Part shown: positions 26,636-35,732 of the stretch, piece by piece | Numbering within the stretch: the first letter of the stretch is position 1 | How the letters are laid out: each line of letters opens with the position of its first letter | DNA from: Alteromonas sp. ALT199 | GTDB lineage: Bacteria; Pseudomonadota; Gammaproteobacteria; Enterobacterales; Alteromonadaceae | Assembly: GCF_018619335.1 (NCBI RefSeq) | Contig: NZ_JAHHDX010000161.1 | Coordinates: 1-52,122 of the forward strand | DNA length: 52,122 nucleotides | Direction: 5' to 3' | Notes under the pieces: model-generated | Databases searched by the model: none | Seen by the model: the letters and a program-made list of their open reading frames with translations, nothing else | What the model was told of the DNA's origin: nothing | Position numbers and translations under genes: made by a program

Positions 26636-27469
26636 CTAACGTTTTGGGCTTTCTAGTTCATCCATTTGAATGTATATATCGGTAATAGCGTCAACGCGAT
26701 CGGCAGCCTGGCTGCCTAGTGCTTCGTAGGTAAGATTGCAAAGTGACGCAACAAGACTCATTGGTGCGGCATAGCTATCAAAAGGAGAGTCACTGCCAAT
26801 GTGGGTTACAACAAGGTGGTCGACATCGTGACGATAACCTTGTCCTGTCGGGTCGGTAATAAGCACAGTTTTACAGTGTTTAATGCTATTTAAAACAAAC
26901 TTGAATTGACGCGTTCTACGGCGAAAACCAAAAAGCACCACAAGATCGTTTTCGGTTAAGTCAATAATGTCTTCGCTAAGTGTTTGTCCTGGCTGGGGAA
27001 GTACGCGAACCGACGCCCTAATTTGTTTTAGCTGTTGTCTAAAATGCAGTGCAATGGGGTAGGCGTTGCGAAAACCAATTAAGGTAACTTGGCCCGCTGA
27101 GGCAAGTAATTTCGCAATGTCTTTCAATGCGTCAGAGGAAGTCCCATCAAACGTATTAGCTAAATTCCTGCTATCGCTCTCATGTTGTAAAACACCGCTT
27201 GAAGGGCTTACCACTGGCACACCTTGCTCGCGCAGCTGCACAAGTGCTTCTTTTGCCTGCTGATGAGAATCGAAACCCAACTGGCGGAAGAACCGACTTA
27301 CGGTGGCCTTTGAAGTGCCTGTTTTCTCGGCAATAAGTGATGTGGATTGGCTAAGTACCGCGATAGGATTCTGCTGAATATAATGCGCAATAGATTTGCC
27401 CGAAGGAGATAACGAGGCATAGTGTTTTTCAATTTGTTGTAAAACGTCGTTAGGGCTATTTTTTGTCAT
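26636..27469 (-). CDS. RpiR family transcriptional regulator (HTH-SIS)
   Basis: A 277-residue regulator with an N-terminal RpiR-type helix-turn-helix (TSLIAEKTGTSKATVSRFFR) and a C-terminal SIS sugar-phosphate-like domain (VTLIGFRNAYPIALHFRQQL; LVVLFGFRRRTRQFKF). The SIS domain usually senses a phosphosugar, although some RpiR members control ureide or nucleoside catabolism. The ATG at 27469 follows an AAGGCGATA stretch; starts at 27487 (ATG) or 27496 (TTG) are possible. It is the only other regulator in the purine block, so it may control the amidase, HpxW-like and TauE genes, which lack RutR-like sites. Effector and targets are not shown by sequence. Confidence 0.85.
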   Translation of the reverse strand: MTKNSPNDVLQQIEKHYASLSPSGKSIAHYIQQNPIAVLSQSTSLIAEKTGTSKATVSRFFRQLGFDSHQQAKEALVQLREQGVPVVSPSSGVLQHESDSRNLANTFDGTSSDALKDIAKLLASAGQVTLIGFRNAYPIALHFRQQLKQIRASVRVLPQPGQTLSEDIIDLTENDLVVLFGFRRRTRQFKFVLNSIKHCKTVLITDPTGQGYRHDVDHLVVTHIGSDSPFDSYAAPMSLVASLCNLTYEALGSQAADRVDAITDIYIQMDELESPKR

Positions 27470-27895
27470 TGGTATCGCCTTATACATCTTGAGCAATTAT
27501 TTCACGACTTTTGTGCGATATACAAACACTACGTGAAAACGACACGCTAGTGGCTTTGTCTATGAGCTAAATTTTTGCGGTAAAAAGAGCAATTGACGGT
27601 TTTACTTACCCTAATTTCACGCGCAGTGCTTTCGGAAAAACTCGATCATTTTTAAAAAGCCTAAATCTAATAAAGGGTTACGAAAGCTATTCTTCATGTA
27701 GGGCTAAAGTAGCACCTAATTACTCGCTCATGTCTTACAAATTGGCACTACACTTTCATATACGTAAACTATAAAAATTCACAAAAGTGTCATTGGTTGG
27801 TAATTATTTTGTTGGCGTAGCTTGGTTTCCAGTATCACGAACAACCTGGCGAATCATAAAGCGAGCTTAACATGATCTTAAAAAAGAGGTGAGTT
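27470..27895. promoter_or_regulatory. Intergenic region between RpiR and CPBP genes
   Basis: About 426 bases of divergent promoter region without a gene. An inverted repeat TTTCACG (27500-27506) / CGTGAAA (27532-27538), centres about three helical turns apart, lies just upstream of the RpiR gene and could be its own operator. A third TTTCACG occurs near 27615. The right end carries AGAGGTGA, the ribosome binding site of the CPBP gene. Confidence 0.45.
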
Positions 27896-28522
27896 GTGGC
27901 AAAGCTGTGGTCTGAATTGATCTTGCTGTTTGTACTAATTCCTTTTGCTGTTCTGTACTGGATTAAGCATTTTGCAGATTATCTCATGCCTATTATTGGG
28001 GTTATGGGGCTTTGCTGTTTAGCTGTCTTGTTAGCAGACAAGCAATTTAAGCGTATTAAATTGTGGCATTGGGAAGACTATCGAATACATTTTAAAAGTA
28101 CGCTTAGGTTATTTTTGCCTTGGGCGAGCTTACTTGCGCTTGTGGTTTATTTTTTAAAGCCCGAGTTATTTTTGCACTGGCCTATGAATCAGCCGTGGAT
28201 GTGGGTGGCAACGTTACTGATTTATCCCATTGTTTCGGTGATCCCTCAAGAGATTATTTTCCGCACCTATTTTTTTCATCGTTACAAACGCATTTTGCCG
28301 TCTAAATACGCGAGATGGGCGCTAAGTACCTTTCTATTCGGGCTAGCCCACTTGGTATACGGTAACTGGATTGCAGTAGTGGTCTCTTGGATTGGCGGCG
28401 CTATCTTTGGCTACAGGTATATGCAAACAAACTCAACCCCAGTTGTGGTGATTGAACATGCCATATGGGGAAGCTTCTTGTTCACTATCGGTTTGGGATC
28501 TTATTTAGTTATTGCCTCGTAA
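27896..28522 (+). CDS. CPBP family intramembrane metalloprotease
   Basis: A 208-residue membrane protein with about 6 hydrophobic segments, of the CPBP/CAAX protease-like family (Abi). The first motif reads QE-x3-R (Q118, E119, R123) instead of the usual EE-x3-R; the second and third motifs are present as FGLAH (H152) and EH (H188). The missing first glutamate may alter activity, though the second is usually the catalytic one. A GTG start at 27896 has a good AGAGGTGA site. It precedes the MscS gene by 47 bases on the same strand and probably shares its transcript. Target proteins are unknown. Confidence 0.8.
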   Translation: MAKLWSELILLFVLIPFAVLYWIKHFADYLMPIIGVMGLCCLAVLLADKQFKRIKLWHWEDYRIHFKSTLRLFLPWASLLALVVYFLKPELFLHWPMNQPWMWVATLLIYPIVSVIPQEIIFRTYFFHRYKRILPSKYARWALSTFLFGLAHLVYGNWIAVVVSWIGGAIFGYRYMQTNSTPVVVIEHAIWGSFLFTIGLGSYLVIAS

Positions 28523-28569
28523 GAATTTTTGTTAATAACAATTACACATGAACACCAAGGAGTAGGGAT

Positions 28570-30039
28570 ATGTTCAGTGCTTTACAAACTTCGCTATTGT
28601 CTATTGCAAACAACTGTTTGCAGAATTATCTCTTTTTGAGTGGCTCATTCCCTAGTAACCGGTTTATACAAACCTTGCTTCAACAAGATGGTGAAGCAGG
28701 CGCGATAACCAGTTTATCAAGCGCACAGTCTTTACTCTCACAGTTATGGGACAGCTTTGTTTATCGTTTGCCAGGCATGGCGCTAGGCATAGTTATTATG
28801 GTGGCGTTTATTCTTTTAGCGCCGCACGTTGCAAAGTTTTTAGTTAAACCATTAACGCGTACTACCACATCTCCGCTATTGCGCTCGGTAATTCAACGAA
28901 GTGTTAGCCTAGTCTTAATACTGCTTGGCATTTATCTATTTCTTTTTTTAGCTGGGTTAACTGGGTTTGCCATTGCTGTGGTGAGCGGAACGGGCGTAGT
29001 AGGGCTTATTCTTGGTTTCGCATTTCGCGATATTGCAGAGAACTTTATTTCAAGTCTTTTGCTTACCATTCAACGACCTTTCCGAATAGGCGACATTGTT
29101 CAAATTAATGACTTCACCGGCATTATTCAAAAAGTGACGGCCCGTGCGACAACGCTGGTGGATTTTGACGGTAATCACATACAAATACCTAACGCGACCA
29201 TCTACAAAGGGGTAATTAAAAACTTAACGGCTAACCCCCTAATGCGAGGGCATTTTGTTATTGGCGTAGGCTACGACGCTGATATCCAAGAGGCCCAGCA
29301 CATTGCCCAAGAAATTATCGCGCAGCAAGATAACGTATTAAGCGACCCAGAACCGCAAACTCTTATTGATGAATTAGGTTCGTCTACCTATAACGTTAAG
29401 GTTTATTTTTGGGTAGATGTAGAGAAAACCAGCGTGCTAAAAATGGCATCTGTACTAATGCGCAACATCACGCAAGCGTTCCTAGATGCAGGTATCAGCA
29501 TGCCTGATGATGCACGAGAGCGAATATTCCCTGACGGCATGCACCTTAGTGTTGAGCAAACGGAAGCGACGAGCCCGCAATGCCAGGAAGAAACCTCAGA
29601 CGAAAACTCAGAAGCAAGCACAGAAGAAAGCACAAAAGGTCAGCAAAGCGTATCTACAGGGTTCTCTGGTGGCCGTGAATCTTCCCATAAAGACAATATT
29701 GATGACTTAAGTAATGAGAGTCATCGGGCTAAAGACAGTGAAAGCGCTGCTAATGTGAAGAGCCCGGACAAGGCTCAGATTAAAAGTAATAACCCGTTAG
29801 GCCACAGTGCCGCGGGTGACTATACGGGTGAGCCTTCGGGTGATTCTCCGGGTGAACCCAAGGGTACTACAGTGCAAAGTAACGAGCGGAGACAAAGTAA
29901 CAATCATAGAAGTAGCGAGCACAAAGAAAATCGCAAACACCGGACACCAACGCAAGATGACGTATCTTCAGAAGCGCATGAAATAAGAGAGCAGGCCCGC
30001 AGGTCGAGGGATCCAGAGGCAGGTGAAAATATTCTTTAG
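28570..30039 (+). CDS. MscS family mechanosensitive channel with long hydrophilic tail
   Basis: An inner-membrane channel of 489 residues that releases solutes under osmotic stress. Hydrophobic segments lie at about 68-92 and 108-160. The pore helix is Gly/Ala-rich (SGTGVVGLILGFAFRD), followed by the MscS beta domain (RPFRIGDIVQINDFTGIIQKV) and the alpha/beta cytoplasmic domain up to about residue 325. The last 160 residues are highly charged and low in complexity (runs such as EETSDENSEASTEE and GEPSGDSPGEPKG). They are absent in the 286-residue E. coli MscS. An AAGGAGTAGGGAT ribosome binding site precedes the ATG. Confidence 0.88.
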   Translation: MFSALQTSLLSIANNCLQNYLFLSGSFPSNRFIQTLLQQDGEAGAITSLSSAQSLLSQLWDSFVYRLPGMALGIVIMVAFILLAPHVAKFLVKPLTRTTTSPLLRSVIQRSVSLVLILLGIYLFLFLAGLTGFAIAVVSGTGVVGLILGFAFRDIAENFISSLLLTIQRPFRIGDIVQINDFTGIIQKVTARATTLVDFDGNHIQIPNATIYKGVIKNLTANPLMRGHFVIGVGYDADIQEAQHIAQEIIAQQDNVLSDPEPQTLIDELGSSTYNVKVYFWVDVEKTSVLKMASVLMRNITQAFLDAGISMPDDARERIFPDGMHLSVEQTEATSPQCQEETSDENSEASTEESTKGQQSVSTGFSGGRESSHKDNIDDLSNESHRAKDSESAANVKSPDKAQIKSNNPLGHSAAGDYTGEPSGDSPGEPKGTTVQSNERRQSNNHRSSEHKENRKHRTPTQDDVSSEAHEIREQARRSRDPEAGENIL

Positions 30040-30051
30040 TGCAAAGTAGTG

Positions 30052-31404
30052 TTAAACCGGCGCTACTGGCGATAAGTTGCACCTGCCGAGAAAACCTTGC
30101 CATAGGTTTACGTGAGCTTTCATGGCGCGACTGTATTTCTCAAAACCATCTTCTGTATGTTGTTTGATATAGCGTTTGAACTCATCATGTAACAACGGCT
30201 GTGCAAGCCAGTCTTCCCAGAGCGGTACCAGCTTGTAATGGTATCGATTTACTAAGCTACCAACAGGCTGTATTTCTTCAATAAAAAATAAGTAAAACAC
30301 GTTGCGCAATATTTTTGCTTTGTCGCTGGCGCGGCCCTCTGGGCAACTTACGGCATCAAGCTCAGTGGTTAGCATATTGGTAAGTAGGGTGAGGTTTTGT
30401 GTTAACGTTTGTTGCGTGTGCCACAGCGTGGCGGGCAAGCGGGCCGAACGGATAATTTGCAGTTGTTGTTCAAGCTCGCTGCTGTCGATAAGGCGCTTGT
30501 TGCTGTTAGTTAAGCGTTCACTGCTAATGTTTATGTTGTTGGTATCGCTGCCAGAAGCCTTGTTAACGTTTTTCTTATTCGCTACTTCAGTTTTAGCACT
30601 GTGTTCTGCAGTCGGCCCGCCAAAAGAAAATTGCGTATTGTTTAAGCTGTTTAAGTAGTAAAACGCATTAACACTTGAAAGGGCGTCTTTGTTGTTTTCA
30701 ACCGAAAACAAACGTTCAGGAGTATTCAGCGCCAATCGCAATTCTTGGCTTCCTTGAATAAGGTTTGCCCACGTCTTGCTATAATCTTGTGACTTTTGTT
30801 CACGCCAAGAAGCAATAGTTGCGGCCAGTGCCTGGTTGTTTTTACTCGCGTTTTTATTCGCGCTTTTGCTTGCGCTTTGTTTCGCAATGTCATCTTCCGC
30901 TAGTGCTGCCTCGCAGCTTTTTAAAACGCTAAGTAGCTTGCTTTCATAAGCTAGCCTTTGTGAAAGCAGTTGACTTTTTCCTAACGATGTATTGCGCTCG
31001 GCAACCACAGAGCCTAATTCACAATCTTGAAGCGCATAAAATTCGCGAAGGTTAATGCTTACACCTTCAATGGAATGTTTGAGCGTTGCCGAGTCGGCTA
31101 GCTTAGGAAGTGGCGTAGTGATCTTGTCGTTAAATGTGTCAGGTAGAGGGGCATCAAGTACGCGAGAAAGCCGTTCTGCATAATCTTCAATACTTTGTTT
31201 TACCGTATTGCCCCCAAAACAGCCAAGCAAGGTAAACACGCTGGCGCTGATAATGCCAACGCGACATAAGCTTATGAATCTGACGCTGCAGACGTTTACG
31301 ACGTTGACGCCACAGGCTCTATTATTTCCACCGCCACAGGCTCTATTATTTCTACCGCCACAGGCGTTTTTTAAATGTAAAAGCTTGCTTCGTAGCGCTT
31401 TCAT
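30052..31404 (-). CDS. DUF3080 family lipoprotein with repeat-bearing N-terminus
   Basis: A 450-residue envelope protein of the DUF3080 family, function unknown. A lipobox LLGC with C62 follows a hydrophobic run (VGIISASVFTLLGC). The preceding 60 residues are unusually long and include the repeat NNRACGGG (see 31309-31365). No later ATG fits, and the ATG at 31404 overlaps the SDR stop as ATGA, so translational coupling supports this start. Residues about 170-205 and 255-300 are Asn/Lys/Ser-rich insertions. Linkage to the pteridine-reductase-like gene is recurrent in this type of locus only as far as the overlap shows. Confidence 0.75.
   Translation of the reverse strand: MKALRSKLLHLKNACGGRNNRACGGGNNRACGVNVVNVCSVRFISLCRVGIISASVFTLLGCFGGNTVKQSIEDYAERLSRVLDAPLPDTFNDKITTPLPKLADSATLKHSIEGVSINLREFYALQDCELGSVVAERNTSLGKSQLLSQRLAYESKLLSVLKSCEAALAEDDIAKQSASKSANKNASKNNQALAATIASWREQKSQDYSKTWANLIQGSQELRLALNTPERLFSVENNKDALSSVNAFYYLNSLNNTQFSFGGPTAEHSAKTEVANKKNVNKASGSDTNNINISSERLTNSNKRLIDSSELEQQLQIIRSARLPATLWHTQQTLTQNLTLLTNMLTTELDAVSCPEGRASDKAKILRNVFYLFFIEEIQPVGSLVNRYHYKLVPLWEDWLAQPLLHDEFKRYIKQHTEDGFEKYSRAMKAHVNLWQGFLGRCNLSPVAPV
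31309..31365. repeat. 24-bp tandem repeat, 2.4 copies, in-frame
   Basis: Two copies of a 24-base unit (31309-31332 and 31333-31356, one mismatch) and a 9-base partial copy are seen. The unit begins GCCACAGGCTCTATTATTTC. On the minus strand it encodes the 8-residue repeat NNRACGGG near the N-terminus of the DUF3080 protein, keeping the frame. Confidence 0.9.
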
Positions 31405-32162
31405 GCTGACGCACCGGTGTGAAGGCCGCGGCCACCGTCAACATAAATAATTTGCCCAGTAATGTAGGGCGCCGATATTAAAAACGATAGGGTGTTAGCG
31501 ATATCTTCAGGCGTACCTAGTTCTCCTAATGGGATGCTTGATAACAGCTTGTCTTTTTCTGCATCATCCATTTCCCGCTCTGGCCATAAAATGGCGCCAG
31601 GGGCGATACCATTTACTCGCACTTTAGGGGCTAAATCTATGGCTAACGATTGAGTGAGCGAGGCAAGCCCCGATTTAGCCATTAAGTAAACGCTATGTTT
31701 AGGGAGGGGGCGGTCAATATGCATGTCGACCATGTTGATAATGCATCCTTTGTTCGCTTCTAACGCTGGGGCCAGCGCCTGCGATAAAAACAACGGCCCT
31801 TTTACGTTACTGCCTACTAAAGAATCCCAATCGTCTTGTGAAATATTGCCCACTGGCGTAGGGTAAAAGCTTGAAGCATTGTTTACTAACACGTCTAGCT
31901 GGCCCCACACATTTAACGCACCCTGGCCTAGCGCGTTCACCTCGTCTGAATCGCAAAGGTTGGCTTGAAGGCAGGTGGCAGAATTCGCTCGCTGGCTATT
32001 TAATTTTTCAGCCAGCGCAAAGGCATCATTTTTCGAATGCCCGTAGTGAATGATAACGCGATAGCCTTCGCTATGAAGCTTGCACGCCATGGCGGCGCCT
32101 ATTCGTTTCGCTGCCCCAGTAATCAGTGCTACAGGAAGTGCAACAGGGCCTGAATTTGTCAT
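31401..32162 (-). CDS. SDR oxidoreductase, pteridine reductase/FolM-like
   Basis: A 253-residue short-chain dehydrogenase. The NADPH-binding motif TGAAKRIG at 15-22, with arginine in the loop, the NNASSFYPTPVG segment and the VDMHIDRPLPKHSVYLMAKSG stretch (catalytic Y159 and K163) are typical of pteridine reductases and FolM-type dihydromonapterin/dihydrofolate reductases. It likely reduces dihydropterins in the cytoplasm. Its stop overlaps the start of the DUF3080 lipoprotein gene by four bases. It lies more than 200 bases downstream of the broken fructosamine kinase on the same strand. Confidence 0.82.
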   Translation of the reverse strand: MTNSGPVALPVALITGAAKRIGAAMACKLHSEGYRVIIHYGHSKNDAFALAEKLNSQRANSATCLQANLCDSDEVNALGQGALNVWGQLDVLVNNASSFYPTPVGNISQDDWDSLVGSNVKGPLFLSQALAPALEANKGCIINMVDMHIDRPLPKHSVYLMAKSGLASLTQSLAIDLAPKVRVNGIAPGAILWPEREMDDAEKDKLLSSIPLGELGTPEDIANTLSFLISAPYITGQIIYVDGGRGLHTGASA

Positions 32163-32373
32163 AATAACAGCTACTCTCTATTTTAAATCGTTTGGCGGCG
32201 TTAATGCTTGCGTAGTGCGGTTACCGTAATGCAGCAGGGCATGTTTCAGTTCACACGCCAATGCATTTTTTTGCATCTAGCTAGGCGTAATCGCTATGAA
32301 CCCGCTATAAATCGTAAAAAACAGCCGTTTGATAAACAAGCAACGCTAGTTAATCTACATCCTGCGGACGCCG

Positions 32374-33257
32374 TCAGTGCCTATTAATGTCGTCTAATAT
32401 TTGTTTGGCTTGCGCAATATAGTGCGCGCCGAATAATAACCCGTGATTTAAAATATGGTAAAGCTGGTAAATTGGTTTTCTTAAACGGTAGTTTTTTTCA
32501 ATTGGTGTGTGCTGGTGGTAGCCTTCAAAGAAAGTGTCGGGAAAGCCACCAAACAGCTCAGCCATGGCAAGGTCAGTTTCACCGTCGCCAACATACACTG
32601 CAGGGTCGAACAAAATAGGGCCTTTCTTGCTAAAGCCAGCATTACCCGCCCATAAATCGCCGTGAAGCAGTGAAGGGTGGGGTTGATGCAAGCTCAGAAG
32701 ATGCCTTACTTTCGTGACGATATGATCAATATCACCGTTTCCTTTTGTCCATAAGCCATCGATGCCAAGCGTTCTAACATACTGCCAATACGTTTTTCGG
32801 CAAAAAAGTCGGCCCACGATGCCATGCGCCCGTTAGTTTGTGCACTGGCACCAATATAATTATCGTGGGGCCATCCATAGCTGCTATAGGCGTTAACGCT
32901 ATGCAGGGCAGCCAGCTGTTGCCCTAGTGTAAAATAATCGCTTATGGCAGGTTCAACAAACCGAATATGAGAAAGTACTAAGTACTCCATATTGGGCGAT
33001 TCGTTAGCCGTAATACCGTGGCATATCACCTTTGGCGTAGAAATGGTTTGTGTGTTGGCAATAGCGGTAAGCCCTTCAGCTTCGTGCGAAAGTTGCTGGG
33101 TGTCGTCGTAGCGCCTTGTTTTGACGAAGTACCTATGGGTCTCGTCTTTTACAATGTAGCTTTCGTGAGTATCGCCACCGCTTACACGCTCTGCTCTCTG
33201 GCAGCTAAAGAATTGCTGGGTCTCATCTGAAATATGCTCGCTAATAAAATGCCACAT
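32374..33257 (-). pseudogene. Fructosamine kinase family gene with a frameshift
   Basis: Two overlapping frames together make one fructosamine-3-kinase-like protein. The first, from ATG 33257, covers the N-lobe (WHFISEHIS, SGGDTHESYIVKDE, YFVKTRRYDDTQQLSHEAEGL) down to RIGSMLERL. The second resumes with GIDGLWTKGN and holds the catalytic SLLHGDLWAGN and FDPAVYVGDGETDLAM, ending at 32374. The switch lies at about 32764-32772 and needs one extra base (for example a third G in cttggc). The family phosphorylates glycated amines for repair. A sequencing error is as possible as a real mutation. Confidence 0.85.
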
Positions 33258-33703
33258 ATTACACACTCTGTTTGGTTTTATACTTAACCCCACGGCAGGA
33301 AGGATGTTTTGCAACTATTGGCCTGATGCAATCTTGAACGCATTCAAGGGGGGAGTTTATTCACCGTAATCGCCCTCAACTAAAGTATGGGTTAAAAATG
33401 ACGAAATGCATAAATTCTCGTCTCTAATCTAATTAAAAAGCCGGTTAAAATTGAACAAAGCGTCACTAATTGGCCAATAAAAGCTTTTCAATATTGAAGT
33501 TGACCATACACTGGTTATAATCCACCACTTGCTTTAACACGGCTTGTTTTATAAGAGTTTAATAAACAAGCGCAGCGCGTGAGTTTTATTGTTACGCCGA
33601 CGTGGTTTACGTGAAGCAAGTTTCGAGTGCTAAAAGCACGATTAAATTTTTCAAATATATGCACGTGGCGCAGAGTAGGCGTCACCACTGTAAAGGAATT
33701 AAA
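33258..33703 (+). promoter_or_regulatory. thrS leader region
   Basis: These 446 bases between the fructosamine kinase and thrS hold the promoter at 33494-33521 and a leader of about 175 bases. In related bacteria thrS mRNA leaders carry a tRNA-like operator for autoregulation; I cannot confirm such a fold here. An open frame runs through the leader in phase with thrS but lacks a ribosome binding site. Confidence 0.5.
33494..33521 (+). promoter_or_regulatory. Sigma-70-type promoter for thrS
   Basis: TTGAAG (33494-33499) and a perfect TATAAT (33516-33521) are separated by 16 bases and point towards thrS. Transcription would start near 33528. Confidence 0.65.
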
Positions 33704-35620
33704 ATGCCTGTAATTACCCTTCCTGATGGAAGCCAACGCGCTTTCGATAACGCTGTTTCTGTATTAGATGTTGCAAACGACATTGGCCCTGGTTTAGCCA
33801 AAGCAACCATTGCGGGAAAAGTAAACGGTGAATTAGTTGACGCCGTTGATATGATTGACGCAGACGCACAACTGCAAATTATTACTGCCAAAGACGATGA
33901 AGGTTTAGAAATTCTACGTCACAGTTGCGCGCACTTGTTAGGTCACGCTATCAAACAACTTTGGCCTAACACCAAAATGGCTATCGGCCCAGTTATCGAC
34001 AACGGTTTTTATTACGACGTTGATATGGAAGAAAGTCTAACCCAGGAAGATTTAGCCAAATTAGAAAAGCGTATGCTTGAACTGGCTAAAACTAATTACA
34101 ACGTGGTTAAAAACAAAGTGAGCTGGCAAGAAGCACGCGATGCATTTGAAGCACGCGACGAAAGCTATAAAATGGAAATTCTTGATGAGAACATTAGCAA
34201 GGACGACCAACCAGCACTTTATCACCACGAAGAATACACAGACATGTGTCGTGGCCCTCACGTGCCTAACATGAAGTTCTGTCACCACTTCAAACTAATG
34301 AAAGTGGCAGGGGCTTACTGGCGTGGCGACAGCGACAACAAAATGCTTCAACGTATTTATGGTACTGCATGGGCTGACAAGAAGCAGCTTAAGTCTTACC
34401 TACAGCGCTTAGAAGAAGCGGAAAAGCGCGACCACCGTAAAATTGGTAAAGCACTTAACTTATTCCATTGGCAAGAAGAAGCGCCAGGTATGGTGTTCTG
34501 GCACAACGATGGTTGGTCAATTTATACCGAGCTTGAAAGCTTTGTGCGTAAGAAGCTTCGCGAATACGGCTACGATGAAGTAAAAGGCCCATTAATGATG
34601 GACCGTACGCTTTGGGAAAAATCAGGGCACTGGGACAAGTACGCTGAAAACATGTTCACTACTGAATCTGAAAAGCGTGAATATGCTGTTAAGCCGATGA
34701 ACTGCCCGGGTCACGTTCAAATTTTCAACCAAGGTTTGAAATCGTACCGCGACCTACCGCTAAAAATGGCGGAATTTGGCTGCTGTCACCGTAACGAACC
34801 ATCGGGCGCACTACACGGTCTAATGCGTGTTCGTGGCTTTACCCAAGACGATGCTCATATTTTTTGTACAGAAGAACAGATCCTACATGAGGTAAGTGAC
34901 TGTATCAAAATGGTGTATGAGACATACGCTGCATTTGGTTTTGAAGATATCAAAGTTAAGCTGTCTACTCGCCCAGAAAAGCGTGTAGGTGCTGACGAGA
35001 TTTGGGATAAATCTGAAGCTGCGCTTGCAGAAGCACTTAAAGCCAACGATATCGAATTCGATTATCAGCCGGGCGAAGGTGCGTTCTACGGGCCGAAAAT
35101 TGAATTTACGCTGCACGATTGCTTAGACCGTGCATGGCAGTGCGGAACCGTACAGTTAGATTTCTCAATGCCAGGTCGTTTAGGCTCTACTTATGTTGCT
35201 GAAGATGGCGAGCGCAAAGTACCGGTAATGATTCACCGCGCTATTTTGGGTTCACTAGAACGCTTCATTGGTATTTTGACCGAAGAATTTGCAGGTTTCT
35301 TCCCACTTTGGTTGGCTCCTCAGCAGGTTGTGGTAATGAATATTACCGACAAACAAGCTGACTACGCCTCAAATTGTGTAAAAAAACTGCAAGAATTAGG
35401 GTTTAGAGCAAAGTCTGACTTGCGTAATGAGAAGATCGGCTTTAAAATCCGCGAGCACACTTTGAAGCGTATTCCATATATGCTAGTTGTGGGCGATAAA
35501 GAAATGGAAGCGGGCGAAGTAGCAGTACGCTCTCGTCGCGGCGACGACCTAGGCAAAATGCGCCTGGAAGACTTTATTGCCATGGCTCAACAAGAAGTTG
35601 TAGAAAAGACAATTAAATAG
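33704..35620 (+). CDS. thrS: Threonine-tRNA ligase
   Basis: A class II aminoacyl-tRNA synthetase of 638 residues (E. coli 642). Seen in order: the N-terminal TGS domain ([20 protein letters not shown]), the SAD editing domain with [10 protein letters not shown], the catalytic core with [10 protein letters not shown] (zinc-type C334), [25 protein letters not shown], and a C-terminal anticodon-binding domain. The ATG at 33704 is chosen because it matches the known N-terminus and follows AAAGGAAT; the frame is open further upstream to 33602 without a good site. It is followed by infC, rpmI and rplT in the conserved order. Confidence 0.97.
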   Translation: MPVITLPDGSQRAFDNAVSVLDVANDIGPGLAKATIAGKVNGELVDAVDMIDADAQLQIITAKDDEGLEILRHSCAHLLGHAIKQLWPNTKMAIGPVIDNGFYYDVDMEESLTQEDLAKLEKRMLELAKTNYNVVKNKVSWQEARDAFEARDESYKMEILDENISKDDQPALYHHEEYTDMCRGPHVPNMKFCHHFKLMKVAGAYWRGDSDNKMLQRIYGTAWADKKQLKSYLQRLEEAEKRDHRKIGKALNLFHWQEEAPGMVFWHNDGWSIYTELESFVRKKLREYGYDEVKGPLMMDRTLWEKSGHWDKYAENMFTTESEKREYAVKPMNCPGHVQIFNQGLKSYRDLPLKMAEFGCCHRNEPSGALHGLMRVRGFTQDDAHIFCTEEQILHEVSDCIKMVYETYAAFGFEDIKVKLSTRPEKRVGADEIWDKSEAALAEALKANDIEFDYQPGEGAFYGPKIEFTLHDCLDRAWQCGTVQLDFSMPGRLGSTYVAEDGERKVPVMIHRAILGSLERFIGILTEEFAGFFPLWLAPQQVVVMNITDKQADYASNCVKKLQELGFRAKSDLRNEKIGFKIREHTLKRIPYMLVVGDKEMEAGEVAVRSRRGDDLGKMRLEDFIAMAQQEVVEKTIK

Positions 35621-35653
35621 TTGAGCAAATTGTGTATAATGCACATCGAAGGT

Positions 35654-35702
35654 GTCTGCTTTTGGTTTTACTTTAGGTCAATCGACCGCCCCAAAAGCAG
35701 AC
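35654..35702 (+). promoter_or_regulatory. Stem-loop in the thrS-infC intergenic region
   Basis: A perfect 12-bp stem GTCTGCTTTTGG/CCAAAAGCAGAC encloses an inner GGTC-AATC-GACC hairpin. There is no T run after it. A TATAAT at about 35635-35640 lies just upstream and may be an infC promoter. The structure sits about 20 bases before the infC Shine-Dalgarno, so control of infC or mRNA processing is possible. Confidence 0.6.
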
Positions 35703-35732
35703 AAAAGAATTAAATGTTTGGAGGAATAGCAC

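Noticed and set aside
30302..30658. 118-codon open frame on the plus strand
   Set aside because: It is antisense within the DUF3080 gene, has biased composition, and lacks a ribosome binding site.
33500..33518. TTGACCATACACTGGTTA before thrS as another RutR site
   Set aside because: The half sites are 5 bases apart instead of 2 and the right half departs from TGGTCAA; the stretch is better explained as promoter spacer.
33602..33703. N-terminal extension of ThrS by 34 codons
   Set aside because: The ATG at 33704 matches the conserved ThrS N-terminus and has an AAAGGAAT site; the upstream part lacks one.
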